Below are positions 1-15,100 of a stretch of DNA of 64,000 nucleotides, one piece after another (within the stretch, counting starts at the first letter, position 1; the number at the start of each line of letters is the position of its first letter). The notes beneath the pieces are model-generated. The model made no database searches, was not told the DNA's origin, and was given only the letters and a program-made list of their open reading frames with translations. Origin of the DNA: Piscicola geometra (lineage: Eukaryota > Annelida > Clitellata > Hirudinida > Piscicolidae); NCBI GenBank assembly GCA_943735955.1, contig OX030955.1, positions 9,933,647-9,997,646 of the forward strand, in the 5' to 3' direction. The position numbers were made by a program, and so were the translations under genes.

Positions 1-125
1 TCAAATGGGAAAAATACTTCCTTAAACTGCGAATTGGCTTAAATAGTTACAAGGAAACTTCAACGAATAATAAAAAATTAATGAAAATTAACTTGTAGAT
101 TCAGCCATTTGTACCACCCTCACAG

Positions 126-3100
126 GCTTTCCATATCACAAAGTCGCCTCCAGAACTCTCTATCTGCTTGTGCTTGACTACGATAGGTGAGTTTTTTCAG
201 CTTTCAATATATTCTAGGATTGTTTTTAAGGATTTTAAAATAATGATGAATGTTTATTTCGCTTACGTTATTTTTCCAAGGGTTATAAAATCTTTTAGAA
301 TTGTTTTTTCACCAAACATCATCGACATGTGACTTATATGCAAAGTGTATTGAAAGTATTTTTAAGACTTATATTTTAGAACAAAAATTTACTTTGTGTT
401 ATTCTATACTTCAAATTTTTTTTCTCCCATTTTTGATAAACGATTTAATTTCAAAACAGAAGTAAAACTTAATCCTATAATTTTTTCATGGAAAGCAAAA
501 ACAAACATTGAAAATTTTTTACAAATCTCTTTTTAAACAAAGCCAAAAAGTTGGTTAATAGGCTATTGCTGTTTTAATAGACAACGGAACCCTTCAAAAC
601 CTTTTTATCCCTCACCAAAATATTCTAAAATATTTTCTAACAAGTCTTTTTAAATAGCATGTTAAAATGTAAGAAAGAATTTGTTTTTTAAAGATATTTT
701 TGTTTTCGATATGATTCAAACTCTTTTTCAACCTTTGCCCAATTTGTTTAAAAAAATTGTGCGTAAACTAACTTTTATCAAGTTTCTAAAGTTAAAATGA
801 GCAAGTAATCTCGAATATAAGTATATTAACAAAATCAGACTTTTTTCTATTTCATGGATCAAGATAAAGCTTCTTATCATGCTTTCAGAACCATTATTCC
901 AGCTTTAATACTTTCAAAAAAATGTAGTATCGCGGAAAGTAGGTAAATATAAAGTACTTGAGATTTTTTGAAACTTGAGTAACTTATAAAATTTATAATA
1001 TACATACGTTGTTTGTGGTAGATGGAAGTGGGGTAATATTGGGTGGGAAATCCACCTATTTATTATTATAATAGCGCTTTAATAATATTTAGTTAGCAAT
1101 CTAAATTGTTTTAAATTATGTATTGGGTTCATATTTATAAAGAAAAACTTTTAGCGCTTTTAAAAAAATGGGATCTATCTTTGTCGTATAACCAATATAG
1201 TCGTTTTATTGACGAGTTTTTGTAATAAATTGGAAATCATTTTTGAAGTTTTTACTACCTTTCATCAACATTTCCGTAAGCACAAAATAGTAAAATAATA
1301 TAAGTTTTTAAACTGATTTTTTATATTTTTGGAATATGCCTAAAACGTATTTTAATGAGCAGCTGCTATTATGGTGATTTGACACAAATTTTACGGGGTA
1401 ATATAAATTATAATTTTATTGTTGAAACTGGTTTATATTACTTATGTTATTTTTATCACTTGAATATTTTTTTAGAATAATTTTTTTTACTTTTGGTCTA
1501 GCGATAACAGGTCTAACATTTTTGGTCTAACATTTAATTACCCACCCCTAAGAGTGCTTCAAATTCTCATTTAATTTATTTATATACAAATAGAATTTTT
1601 TACTTTTTTTTATTAACAAACATTATTATATCTGCATGGTACACACACAAATTAATTTCTGTCACTTTAATTTGAGTTAAATTACATGTGTTTGTTCAAC
1701 AATCCATATTTACCCATTTTTCTCACTATTTTAAAATAACAGATTTTCTCTTAATTTAAACAATTACAATTTATCTTCTCGGCAGGTTCAGTAGGGACGA
1801 TCCTATTGGGGAGGTTCATTTGTGTCTGAATGAACTTGATCTTGGGTCAGGCCACACCCTTTGGAGAACTCTTCTGCCATGCAAGGGAGCTGTTGTGAGT
1901 GGTCGAACAATGAACTGATGAACATGTTTTTAATTACAATTGAATAACGTTAAAAAAATTAAAATGATTTTTTTCATCTTTAAACGTACGGTAATTGATT
2001 CGTTAGAATTAAAATCAAGGTCAATAGATAAATAAATGCTTTAAAAAAAGTTGTTGAATGAGTATGCTTTTAAAAAGCAATGCATTTTGATGATACGATT
2101 GAATGGTTTTAGTGGAAAAAAACGATTAAGGATAGAAAAAAACATTTTCGAGATAGAGAGAGTTGTAAAAAAATTCCAAATTATTTGATTTTTAGCTATT
2201 GCTAGAAATAGAGTAAAGGAAGAGTATGGGTAAATAAATGGGATTTGAGAAATAAAGGCTGTGGGGCATGCTAGAGTGCTTATTGTGGGTTTTAAAATAG
2301 GTTAAGCTTTATTCTATCAGAGTATTAGAAACCTTTCAAATTATTACTTATTGTTTTTAATATTTTCATAAGAAGTAGAAAAAATGTTCTCTTCTCCGTT
2401 TATTTTTTATTTTTACATTTATTTACCGAGCGTACTGGGATTTGTGATTTAAGAGCAAAAATAATCGAAAAAATACAAGTTCTTATTTAAGAAAATGTTC
2501 TGATTATTTTATATTTTTTATAGAAAAATCTAATTTATATTTATTACATTTTATAAATTTTAAAATCTTTCTTTTACCTTTATTTAATCGTTTACTCAAT
2601 TTAATTACGTCATTTATATTTTCTTTTGAAAATAGAATATTTTTTTATCAAAATTATTTATTTGTTAAACTTGAAGGTACATAGAAATTTTTTTTCATTG
2701 AAGATGTTTTTTGAAACACAGAATGGATTTTTAATTTTTTTTCCCACAAAAATTCATAAATTTTTTCTCTATTTTTTATTTATCTCAGTTTTTTTCTAAA
2801 CATGGTCATAGGGATGCTTCAGCGGCGATGGTGTAATGATTAAGACGCTTGCTCGTTATTCCGAACATCGTGAGTGATTCCCGCCATTGCCTAGTAGCTA
2901 GCGAGAAGATGACTTTTGAATCCAAGAAGCACATGAAAAAAACACGAAAAGATTATTTTTTATTCATGTAAGAGTCTACGTCAACGTGCTAATAGCCCAG
3001 AAATATGCCGGAGAAAAAAAAATTCTATGCTTGATGTCAGTCAAAGCGATTTGCAAAGAATCCAAACATTCGAAAAAATTTAGTCTTTGGTTTTTATTAT

Positions 3101-6100
3101 TGTCATTGGAACAAATCCCGTTTCATTTCTGTCGATCTAAGCAGAAGGAGTCAATGGCGTAAGCGCTAATTCTGCTAACTCAAGATATTCAGGGCGGACA
3201 CTGATCCAAAATGCGCACTGTGATTTACTTACGCTATGTTGAAGTTGATTCTAAAATTACCTTCAAAACATTGTCATTTGCTTGTTTTATGAGTTTATCA
3301 TCAAGTTTTTATAATCATAGATGAAAAAAAGATTTATACCTAATTTTTTCAAGCAAGAGAATCTTCTTCATCAGGGAAGTATTCTTTAAACTTAGTTTTT
3401 GAATGGTTTTTTATGTCACAGTTGGTAATCATAATTTATATTCAAATTATTTTTCATTGTCAATTGCTCAGGAATATTAGCAAAACATATCATATCTTTT
3501 TTTTCCATTCTCGTCAGTAACTTGACAATCTTCTTCTGAAATGCACAGACTTTATTAATGAGATGGATCAATTTGGTATTCTTCCCTTGCATTGACAGAT
3601 TTAAACAATTTAAAAAATAAAAATATTTGAATGATAAACGACAAGACAGATATTTTGAAAGATAAAAGATTAGGGTGAACGGGTAGCCGAGTGGGCAACG
3701 ACTCTCGGCTTGACCAATAATGAAAGGTCCTAGGTTCAAGTGCAACCAATGCCCTAGTAACCCAAAGGCGCAAATGAAAATATGCAGCCTAACTGGCCTG
3801 GAAGCCCGTTCGGGTTATACGCCACTATAATAATGCTCGTCATTATTATTATTATTATTATAAAAACGTATATCAGAGCAGATTTTAGTAGCGTTACGTA
3901 AACTTCCATTTCTATTCGAAGCTCAAGTACACTAGTATTAAAATTTCTTACAATCAATATTTTTTATGATTATATATTTATTCCAAACCTTAAAAACGTG
4001 AGCAGATGTTTTCTGCTGAGGCATTTTCTTTTCAGATTGTTAAATAATGATTTTTATACATAATTATTGTCTGTACACACTTTATGTGTCCAAGACATGA
4101 TTTATACCATTTTTAACATTTCCAATATTGATTTATTGTTACAATTAATTTTGAAATTGTTTTATAGTTTTTTGGAAAGATCAATCATTTTTCATAATAA
4201 GAGATGAAGTTTTTTTTATTTTGAAACCGCCATTTATCATTTCCGATAGATAGGGTATTCATCTGGTCTTTAAGCCTTTCAGAAATTTTGAAAGCCGATA
4301 AATTTAATAAAAATTGTGAAATAAATCATTTAAAGTTTTCTATTATTTTTCAAATGTTTTATAAACATAATATTTCATTACAAACTTTGAAGAAAATGTT
4401 CAAAATACTAGAATTGGTGTTTAAATGAAAGATCAAGAACCATTTAGGAGATTTATGAATCATTTTTTAGTTAATACTGTATTTCTTGTTTGAAGTAAGG
4501 GGAATCTGTGATCTGACTATTATTTTAAAATTATATACTATATAGATCAGCTCTACCAAATTAAAGTGCGAAAAAAAGTATCTATGTTTTTGTAAAAAAA
4601 TAAAGATATATTTAAAATTGTTGAAAAAAAGATTCCAAAAGCAAAAAAATATAATAATACTTTCATTAAAAAATTGATACTGATGGGATTAGAGTTGGTA
4701 GGAAGCGAATGGTTCATGAAGTAATGAAAAGTCAACGTGCCGTAAATGTTTAATGGAAAAAAGAAGCTGACTCGATGTCAAGAGAGTAGAACTTTTCGAA
4801 TCAATTCGAAACTCTTTTCAAATATTTTATTATTTAAAGTTTTTCTTCCCATTAATATTTATCCTGAAAGCTCCGGTTGAGTGCATATTCTTGAAATTTT
4901 TATAAATTTTCAAGATAGCTCAACTTAATGAAGAACTTTAAAAGCGAAATTTTTTTGTTTTTAGGGTTGGTGCAAAAAAACACAATTGAAAAGTATTCTC
5001 TTGAAATAATAAGCGTTCGATTTTTAGAAAATTATAAATAAATAAAACTAGTTTTTCATATTTTTGCTTGAACTTTGTTCACCAGATAGAGACTTTTTTA
5101 AATATTTTTTTTCTCTTTTAAAATATTTTTATTATCATAAAATATCGAGTGGTTTGCTTACAAAGCCAAAAAAGACATTTAAAAAAAGTTTTTCTTCTCA
5201 TTTAGAAATAAGATCCAGAACGTGATATCATCAAATCCTGCTTTAAAAAATCCCATATTATCTACTTTTATTTTGTTATGTTTAATAATAATAAAATTTT
5301 AAAACACATAAAAACTTTTTAAACTTAATTAATTTTTTTTATGTTTAAAAAAAAAGAATTAAAGATGATTTTCCTATTTATGTTTTAAATTATATCATTT
5401 TGCAGTTTTTGCCAAGCTAAAATCTCTATGAGCCTTCCCTCCAGTCTCACACACTTCCTTCTGAAGATACATCAAGATTAAGAAAAGACTTTCTCATGCA
5501 TTATTCTCCCGCGACGTTATTTTTTTGCGTATGATGAAATAAAAATAAAATTTAATCATTGCTTTTTACAATTGGTAAAAATAATTATAAAGAATTTGAT
5601 TTTTTTATATTAATAAATGTAAGAAGTCTTTGTTAATTTTTATATCTTATTTAAAAAAACTATCCCCTAAAAACCATACCTATCCTTAATTTCATTTTTA
5701 AAATTAAATTTTTATGCTAGTCCTAACTTTTGAAATCTACCAAAAAACGATTGATTGGCAGTGATGACGTTTCGAGAAGATGGAACTGTTCTTCATCGAA
5801 GGAAACAAAATTTTGTTTAAACTGATGTATTTATGATGATATTAAAGATTTAACTTCACGGACGATATTAAAATCTCACATAAATTTCAGATTAGAATTT
5901 TTTAACTTAGTCTCTAGCGTTCAAGAAACCATTGCGTGTTTCAGATTCAACTATATCGTATAGTCTATATAATTTCGACAAGTCATTAAAAATAATTAAA
6001 ATTAGTTACTAATTTATTTTGAGCACGCAATAAAAATATTAACAAATAAAGTAAATTTGCCAAATTAGTGACTGCGTCAACTGCAATACAATTGGGAAAA

Positions 6101-9100
6101 AACTTATATTTTGTTTCATAGTGACTTTGAACCTTTAACTATTCAAGTATTTTTATTACTAATAGTTCCAAATTTGTATTTAAATCATTTCGAATTATTT
6201 TCTTAATGTATTAAAGCAACGATTATCAAAAAAATTCACCAGTTTCGTTCATGAAGCCTTACAAGTATTTGCAGAAGCGTAATAACATCCCTCGAAAAGC
6301 CTAATCTATAAATGGCATATAACCAACTTTTCTGTTAAATGTATTGCGATGAACAATTTTCATAATTAATTTATTTGTGATACAGTTCATGTTATTTCAT
6401 TAGTCAGTTTGATGTTTTTCCAAAATTTTTAGTCTTTTTATTAATACCTCTTTTTGAAAAGTAATATTCAATATATATTTTTATATAAAATTGAAATTTT
6501 AAAAAATTGTTTTCATGGAAAACTATGTAAAATTATATTTTATTTTCGTTTTCTTACAGTCATTCGGAAATGTAATTCAGTGTGGTGTGTTTAATGGCCC
6601 CTCTCTCGGCATTCACTCCCTGGCCGATATTCAATTTGTACAATTACTAGCATAAGTAACAGTAAAAGACTTTTATTGCAAAAAGATTTATACCTATAAG
6701 ATTTTTTTCCAAGATTTTCTCCCCTTTTATTCTGTTGGATAACCTATTCAACGTAAATATATTGCTAAAATCCATTAGATTATGACTTTTAAAATATTTT
6801 ATGAAATAGCAGATTTAATTTTTGTAAAAAGTTTAATTTTCTTTTTAAAATTTAAATAACTTGAATTATTTCAAGGAATTTGGATTATATGCCGCATAAT
6901 GTTTACCACATCGTTCAGTTAAATTGCCTGTCGTTTGAAATAGATGAGAGCGTGTGCATAAATATATGATACTTTCTCTTGTGCCACTGAGATTTATTAC
7001 AAATGATGTTGCTAATAAAACTTTATTATAACAATGAATGGGAATAATGAAAAATAAATAAAAATAACCATTTTTTATTTAGTTTTATTCTTTTTCTATA
7101 TGCTAAATAAAAACTTACAAAAACACATTTTGGTAAATAAGTCAATATGCATGAATAGGCAATATTGTAAACCAAACGAGAAAAAAAATTACACGTGAAT
7201 AGCAATTAACAAAGCACTCACAGCAGATATAACTTATTTATGCCAAACTAAATGGTAAAATTGTTTAGGGTACATATGCGGAATGATGCGGCAGGGGCTT
7301 TAGGTGATATAGCTTTGAAATGATTCTGACTGGCCATAAAGATTCATAATAAGCCATCGCTTTTGGAAGCGTTATCGTCAGCAGTCATTCTAGAGGATTC
7401 TTTATGTTTTATTTATTCTTCGATGCTATTGATTTGGGAATGCATGAACAAGGACAACGCAACGCTAGACAATGTGCTAATCTGTAGAGTTTATTTAGCT
7501 AATGAAGTCTTTAAGATAATAAATTTCCTAAAACTATTTAAAAAAACATAAGTTATCTTGAAATAACAAAATTTGGGAAGCGATATATATTTGTCAAACG
7601 AATAAATTAAAAATATAAATTTTATAAATGCTAGCAATCACAAATTTTCACAGATATGCATTTAAATTAAATTCTTTTTAATAAGCTCTGGATCAATTCC
7701 ATGTAAAACTCATTAATTTAGCGCACTAAAAAACAATTAATGGGTTAAATCAAGAAAAAAAAAATTTATAGTTATGACAATTAAAAGTAAATGATAAACT
7801 AATTTGATTCAATAAAACGTCATTTTTTATTAATTCATAAAATTGCTTATTTCTTTAATTTTTGAAATTTTTATATATATCAAACCTTTTAATTGAAAAA
7901 AAGAAAACAATTAAATTTCAATTAAAAATTTTGAGAATGTAATTTACATAACATTTACAAACAAATAGTTATTAACAAAAAAGTCAATTTATATGAATTT
8001 AAATCTATTAGAAAAAAATATTAACAAAAATGGTTCAAACGTGGCTTTTAAATTCACATGGATGGTTTCTGTGATTACAGGTGATAGATTTCATTCAGCT
8101 CCTTTGAATCAGTATGGGTTCCTAAAATAAAAATTACATTTCTCTGCTGGATGTTCACACTAATTCGTTGCTGAAAGAAATTAGTCGATCGGACATTTCC
8201 GGTCTTTTCTCTAATAATTTTCTCAACCTTTAGTATGAGCTTTGTTGCCTTGGGTCTCCAAGGTTTCAAAGCCCAACTGGACAAAAGAGTATATATAAGC
8301 CAAGATTTTTTTCCACTTGCCTTTGACATGGGAATTTTGATGTTCATCTGATGTATGAATCTGCAGTGTGTCCACGACTGTAGCATCCCATATGTCATGG
8401 CAATTTCATCACTCTTTTATTATTTTTAAAACATACTTTTTTAAAAATTTAAACCAGAATTTGAGACTAAAAACTAAGATAGTTTTTTTTGGGCTAAATA
8501 ACAAGAAAACTCGAAAGAAGCACAAGAAAGATATTTATTGAGACAGTAGGGAGACTTTTTTGAAAGTTTTACTGTTGAAAGAAAAATATGTTACAATTTG
8601 AAGTTTTTTACAATCTTAATTTGTTTTATTTAAATTTATTTCAAATTTCAATGTTTGAAATTTCTTTTTTGATATTGTAGAAGCGTTTTTTATTTCTTGG
8701 TCTACATTGAATTGCTTGAATAACCAACAGCAGAAAATATTTTATTTGGATGGGGGTAAGTTATTTTTTAAAAAAAGATAATAGATTCATACGAGAATTG
8801 CACCTAACTATAAGAAAAAAAAATTTTAAGTTGGAAACTTCTAATAGAAACTTAATCGACAGCATGAATCAAAAGTAAAGTTTGCACCTAACGGTTGTTC
8901 CTATTATTGAAAACCAATCAACTGAATATATAAAAATGTTTAACTTAGTTTTCAATCAATCAATCAATCAAATAGATTTCTATAGCGCTCTTTCTTCAAA
9001 TTCAAGAGCGCTCGTAAATAAATTTGTCGAACAGATATGTCTTCAGATCCTTACGAAAAGTAAATAATGATTTAGACGTAGTTAAATAAGGAGGTAATGA

Positions 9101-12100
9101 GTTCCAAATATATGGACCTGCATAATGGAAAGAACGTTTAGCAAAAGAGTTATTAATGGAAGGGATGATTATTTTTTAAAAAATCTCTTAAAAATACATT
9201 TGAGTTTTGTTTATTGAGATATAAAATACTTTAAATGATGACAGAACTCATTTTTGAAATCATAAAAATAATCCCATGCTTACAACAGGCATTAAATTTC
9301 AAGTACAAATTTCATCCTTTGACTTTTTATCCTCTATAGCTTATAACTTGAAGGAAAGTCAAAGTATGAAGTTGTATGAGCTATAACTCAGAGCTGATGT
9401 TGCATCAAAACTTATTTAGGCAAACTTTATAAAACTCTATGTATAATGCGGACTATTTAGGCTCTATTTAGGTTGACTCAACATTTTAATATCAATATGG
9501 TTCTGTAAGGTAAAGTTAAGAAAAAATAAAGCTACTAAAAAAAGTTTTTAAACAAATAAATAAAATAAAAAATATTGTTCCATTCTCATTGTAGCCAATC
9601 ATAATTCTGTTTAGCCACTTTTTAAAAAGTCTTGTCAATGGTGACATTGGCTATCAACCGCGCAACCCTTTAACTCATTTAGAAGTCCAATTTTATTTTA
9701 CACTGTTCTCCCAAATAACTACTCGTTCATTAAATGATAAATTTTAATAGGATTTCAAACAAAAAGAACAATTTTACATGGTTTTTCATTGATAAAAATT
9801 TTATTAAAAAAATTATTAGATCTTTTAAACATAGTTTTTTATTTAATAATTGTAAAGAGTTTTTTATATAATTAACTTGTTTGAAACGGATTTATTATTA
9901 AGTTTTATACAATTAATTTTTATAAAGATATTTTTACTATTTTAAGGGAAAGCTTGGAATGTTACTGGTGTCGTTGTGTTACCAGCCCAGTAATGAAACC
10001 ATCTCCATCGGAATAAACAAGGCCAAAGACCTCAAGGCTAAAGACATAAATGGACTGTCGGGTTAGAAAGATGTGTGAATTTCCACATTTAAAATTGTTT
10101 TCAATATATTTTTAAAATCATACTTTTTAATATATTTTTAAAATCATGGTTTTTAATGAATTGTTAAAATTGTGAGAAAAAAATATAATTAAAAAAGTAT
10201 ACCAAAAAATTAAAAAATGTATTGTTTAAAAAATTCTGGATAAATTAGAATGACGATTTATTTTTAGGCAACAATGTTTAAATTTTTTAACTCACTAACT
10301 TTTTTTAAATTTTGATGTATGTCTAATCAGTTAAAAACTTTTTTTTGAAAATGGAAATAATTATATATAATTCTCAAAAACTGTTTTGAAGTTATAAATT
10401 ATAGTCATGGTAAAATACAATATACTTTAAGCATTAAAAAAATAGAGTTAGACTCTAATAAAGGTTTTTTTAATTTTTAATGTTTTCCAAGACACTAAAA
10501 GGCATCACAAAGAACAGCGAAAAACATGGTCATAGCAAATGTGACTATTATATGATGAATAGGATTTCTGAAAAGTATCTTAACTCCTATCAAAAGTATT
10601 TTAAAAAATTAAAATAAAACATGAAATCATAATTAGAAGTCTAAAATCATGAATATCCTTCTGAAATAATAAAAACTTTGACTTTATAATTATTTATTTT
10701 TCCTTGATCATTTTGTTTTCGCAAATAACCGTGCTCAATTTACGTCAGTTAATTTCATCAGCTCTATGCCAGTGATAGAACAGGCAAGCGTTTCATCACT
10801 AGACCATCCCATTGTCTTTCATTCTATTTTTGTTTTATTTCTTATCGTTTCAAGGTTTTTTCAATTTTATTAAAGTATAACAAGTTTTATTAATTTTCTG
10901 TTATTCCGGATATTTTAAAGTCAATAGATTTATTTGATCTCAGCTTATTGTTTGCCTGTTTGCATCCAGTCTCTCAGTTCTCTGTTTACCTTCTCTTTTT
11001 AATTATTTTTCTTTTCCAGTAAATATTTAGTATAGGTAGTTATGTGGCTTGAATGCTTAAAAGTGATTTTTAAAACCTATTTATACGTGCTGGAATAGTT
11101 GTACGAATAAAAAATTTAATTCTTTACTCAAAAAACTACATTTCAGTTTCAATCATACCATATACTGATTTTAAATTCTCAATTTTCTTTTTTTAAATTT
11201 TTGTTATTTTTATTAATTTTCTTTTTTTGCTTTTTTTCTTTACGCTCATTTCCGACCAAACAACAATCACTAAAATCGTATAAACACTTTCTCTTGCTTA
11301 GAGCCAGATTACTTGAAAATTCTGTGTCATTTGTCTTGGCACTCTGGCATTATCTCGCTTTGTAAATATACAAACGTGCCTTACATATTCACAAAAAAAA
11401 AGAAAATGAAAGGTTTTTAATAATAATAATAATAATAATAAATCATTTATATAGCGCTATGGAGAGACTGAAACGCTCTTTGTCAAGTACTTAGTGGAAT
11501 GAAATAAAATTAAATGATAATTAAAAAATTATAATTTAATTATGAAATAAATTACTTAGTAAATGACTACAAATGAATGACTTAGTGAAGAAGTAAATGA
11601 AATGAAAGAAAATAAGAGGAAAGATGATTAATTAAATGCTAGTTGAAAGTAATGAGTTTTTCATTTTTTCTTGAATATTGTTAGGGATGTGCTGTTTCTG
11701 ATTTGTGGTGGTAGGTTGTTCCAGTTTGATGGCGATGAGTGGCGGAATGCACGGTTGGCTATGTTGAGTTCTTACAGGAGCTTTAAGTAATGTCGTAGTG
11801 GATGATGAACGAAGATGTTTATTGCTGTTTTTGATGGTGAGTAGGTTTCTGAGATAAGAGGGCTGAGATGTTGTAGGTGTTTTAAAAGTGATGGTGGCAA
11901 TTTTGAAAGGAATGCGAAGTTTAACCGGAAGCCAGTGTAGACTTTTTAAATTTTTAGATGAACTGGTATGTTGAATAGGTGTTATGATGTTTAAGGCGAT
12001 TTGAGCACCTTTGTTCATGATTCGTTAGAGTCGAATTTCTTGTTGTTGAGAAATGTTGTATAGTGTACTATTACAACAGTCTAACCTTGATATTACTAAG

Positions 12101-15100
12101 CATCTGGTAAGATAAGAAAATGCTTCTGATAGCACCTCACTGCAGTGAATGAGAATTTTGTTTGGATAAGGATCTATAGGAGAAGATTTTTTGCATGATT
12201 CGTTCATTATTTTTTTGACCTTTGGTGGAGTGACTATTTCAAAAGAAGTGAGAAATGTTGAAAGGGATGGTGGAGTGTGAATATGAGCATGTGGAAGTTG
12301 AATAGTGGAAAGACGATTGGCGATGTTTTGGTGAATTGTTTTGATTTTGTTAATAAAAAAATCATTAAATGTGTTGGCTAGTGTCTTGCATTGATCATCA
12401 GATAGATTGTTATTATCTAATGACTTGTTGTGGAGAATGTTGTTGAGGTTGCGCCACATGCATCTGGCATTTGTTGAAGAGTTTATTTCATTGGATAGCT
12501 GAGCTACTCGTGATTCCATTATGACGTGTCGTGCATCAGCCTTGGTCAAGTCGTAGACTTCTTGTCAGCCCGCGACTTTGTCTTGATGTACTGGCGTTCT
12601 TTCTGCCGTCGAGTTTTTTTGCCAGGATCGCGTCGTCAGATATTTGGTGATGGTGAGATATGCCGCTGAGTCGTACTATCTTTTGGTGAATTGGAGCAAA
12701 GTTGTTGAGTAGATCGACGACTATGGTAATGATCTGTTGTAAATATTGTTCAGACGAGAGATTTTGATGATGAAGTATTGATGATTTTTTGAGATGATTG
12801 TTGACATTAAACCAGTTGATTTTTTTAAGATTTCGATATTCTATTGTTTTATAGTAAGGATTGGGTTTGGAAATTCTAGTTGTCAAAAAAATTATACGAT
12901 GATTTGAGAATGATGTTGAGCGCATAATTATCTTTGATATTATGTTTATCATGTTTTGCGGAGTTATTATTTTTTAAAGCGGAATGTTAAATAGAAACTT
13001 TTTGATAGATTTTAAAAAAACTTTTTACATATAATCCTGTATATGTAAAAAAAGTAGACACCCACATCTAAGAAAACACTTTTTTTAATCAAAAAGCGGC
13101 ACATAAAAACATTCGCGTAAAAAAGCCGACAATAAAACAACACATGAAAGAAAAACTTGATTCAGATAAAATAATGCAACATAAAAAAACAGTATTATTT
13201 TATCAACAACCCAAACACACATTTTCAAGAACAAGAATTTAAGTAGAAAAATGCATACAATAGCAACGTATCTCAGTGCTATATCACGTTAATCACTCTT
13301 ATCATTCCGATGCCTAGTACCACCATCACTTACATTGCTCAAATCAGTACTTTCCTTTCTAATATCATTTTTTTATTAATGTCACCACTATAATTTTTTT
13401 CATCACTACCACCCTTTTCATCATCACAACCATCATTTTCATCATCACTACCATCATTTATCATCATCACTACCATCATTTTCATAATCACTACCATCAC
13501 ATTTTGTTTCACCGCAATCATTTTACTACACCTAACATTCATTCAGACGGTTCGACAAATATTTTAGAGTTTATTATATTTACCCATCTAAGCGCTGAAA
13601 TTCAAATGTTATGCTTAGATCTTTTTAAAGGAGGTTTTGAGATTTAAAAATGTATAACTATCCAAACCTAGATTTATTGAATTGAAATAAAATATACATA
13701 ATTTTCATTAACATAATTGCATCACAAACTATTTCATTAAAGCTCCCATCCCAAGCCTAACTACCAATCAGACCACACTAACTGTACTAATTGCCTATCT
13801 TTCACAGATAAAAAAGCCGTCTAATCCCTTTTTGGTGTTGATTTAGCCATTTATCAGAAACCCAAAACAATTTGTTATATTTAAAAATTTTTAAACTATA
13901 CTTTTTTATAACAAATATTTTATTATAATGCTTAATTTTATTTCTAACCGTTATTTTAATCGAAAACTTTCTTTTAAATTAAACATTCAGAAATTTTTTT
14001 TACATTTAAAAACATTATTTCAACAATCATAATCAAAATCACTCATTTTCTAATTATATTCTATTTATTGCCATCATCGTTTTCAGACCCCTACGTAAAA
14101 ATATGGCTGATGCAAGATGGAAAGAAAATGGAAAAAAGAAAGACACAGATCCACGAAAAAAACCTTAATCCCATATTTAACGAGTCCTTTGACTATGCTG
14201 TTCCTTACGACAAAATAAGGTTAAATGGATAAAGGTCAACATATATAAATACATATATTATGCAATAAAACTGCGAAAATTTTGTAGCTCAATCTAAAAT
14301 GATGTATTTTTTTAAAAGTAAATTTATTTATTTCCTATTTTGATTTTTTCTCTGATAACTGTAATATGTTTAGTGTGGGGCATGTCAGCCGTTTACCACA
14401 AAATATCTCAACAATTGAGTACCTCTGCCAGCATAAATTGTTCACTACTGTTGGACAATTCGCAATGATGCTCCAAAACCACTGCACTATAAAAAACTAT
14501 TCAATATTTTTTATTTAAAAAATTCTTATCAAAGATGGTAGGATTATTGCGACTTGAACCACTTTGTTTCAAATTTTACATTTTCTTTTTAAAGTAATTG
14601 ATAAAAATAAATTCAATTTTTTCCAGTTTGGAATCTAAATGGTAAGTTTATCACTATTGCATGCATTGTGTGATTGAAAACCACATTTTTTTATATTAAA
14701 AAAATTAAAACCAATTTTAAATTTTCGTTTAAAATTTTTAATCCACAAATTAATACTATTTGCTTAAACGAATTTTAGTTGAAAACTATTATAAAAACGG
14801 CCACTCATGTTTTTTGTTCTAAAAAAGATTTGAAATTTACTTGATTCAAGATTACTGAAAAACTCAGAGCCAATTTGGCAAGTTCATTTTCGTGTTCAAC
14901 CGATGAAACTATATAAGTATTAGCAAATTTAATTTCAGTATATCATATTTTTTACTTTTATGGCCCAGTATTTTGAATAACTGCTTCAATGAAAGAAAAA
15001 ATTGAGAAAAAATGTATTTTTAAAAAAACTATAACTTCGAATACATCTATTTTAAACAAATTTATGTGGATCAAAAATAAGTTGTGTCTGATATTATAGT

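Noticed and set aside
3673..3745. A functional tRNA gene
   Set aside because: Pol III boxes are present but no closed acceptor stem or normal anticodon arm; a SINE body and tail follow.
6562..6653. Possible extra synaptotagmin exon after TTTTCTTACAG, open to a TAA
   Set aside because: Reading frame is short, has no match to any C2 or linker segment, and no donor follows; exons on both sides already join in phase.
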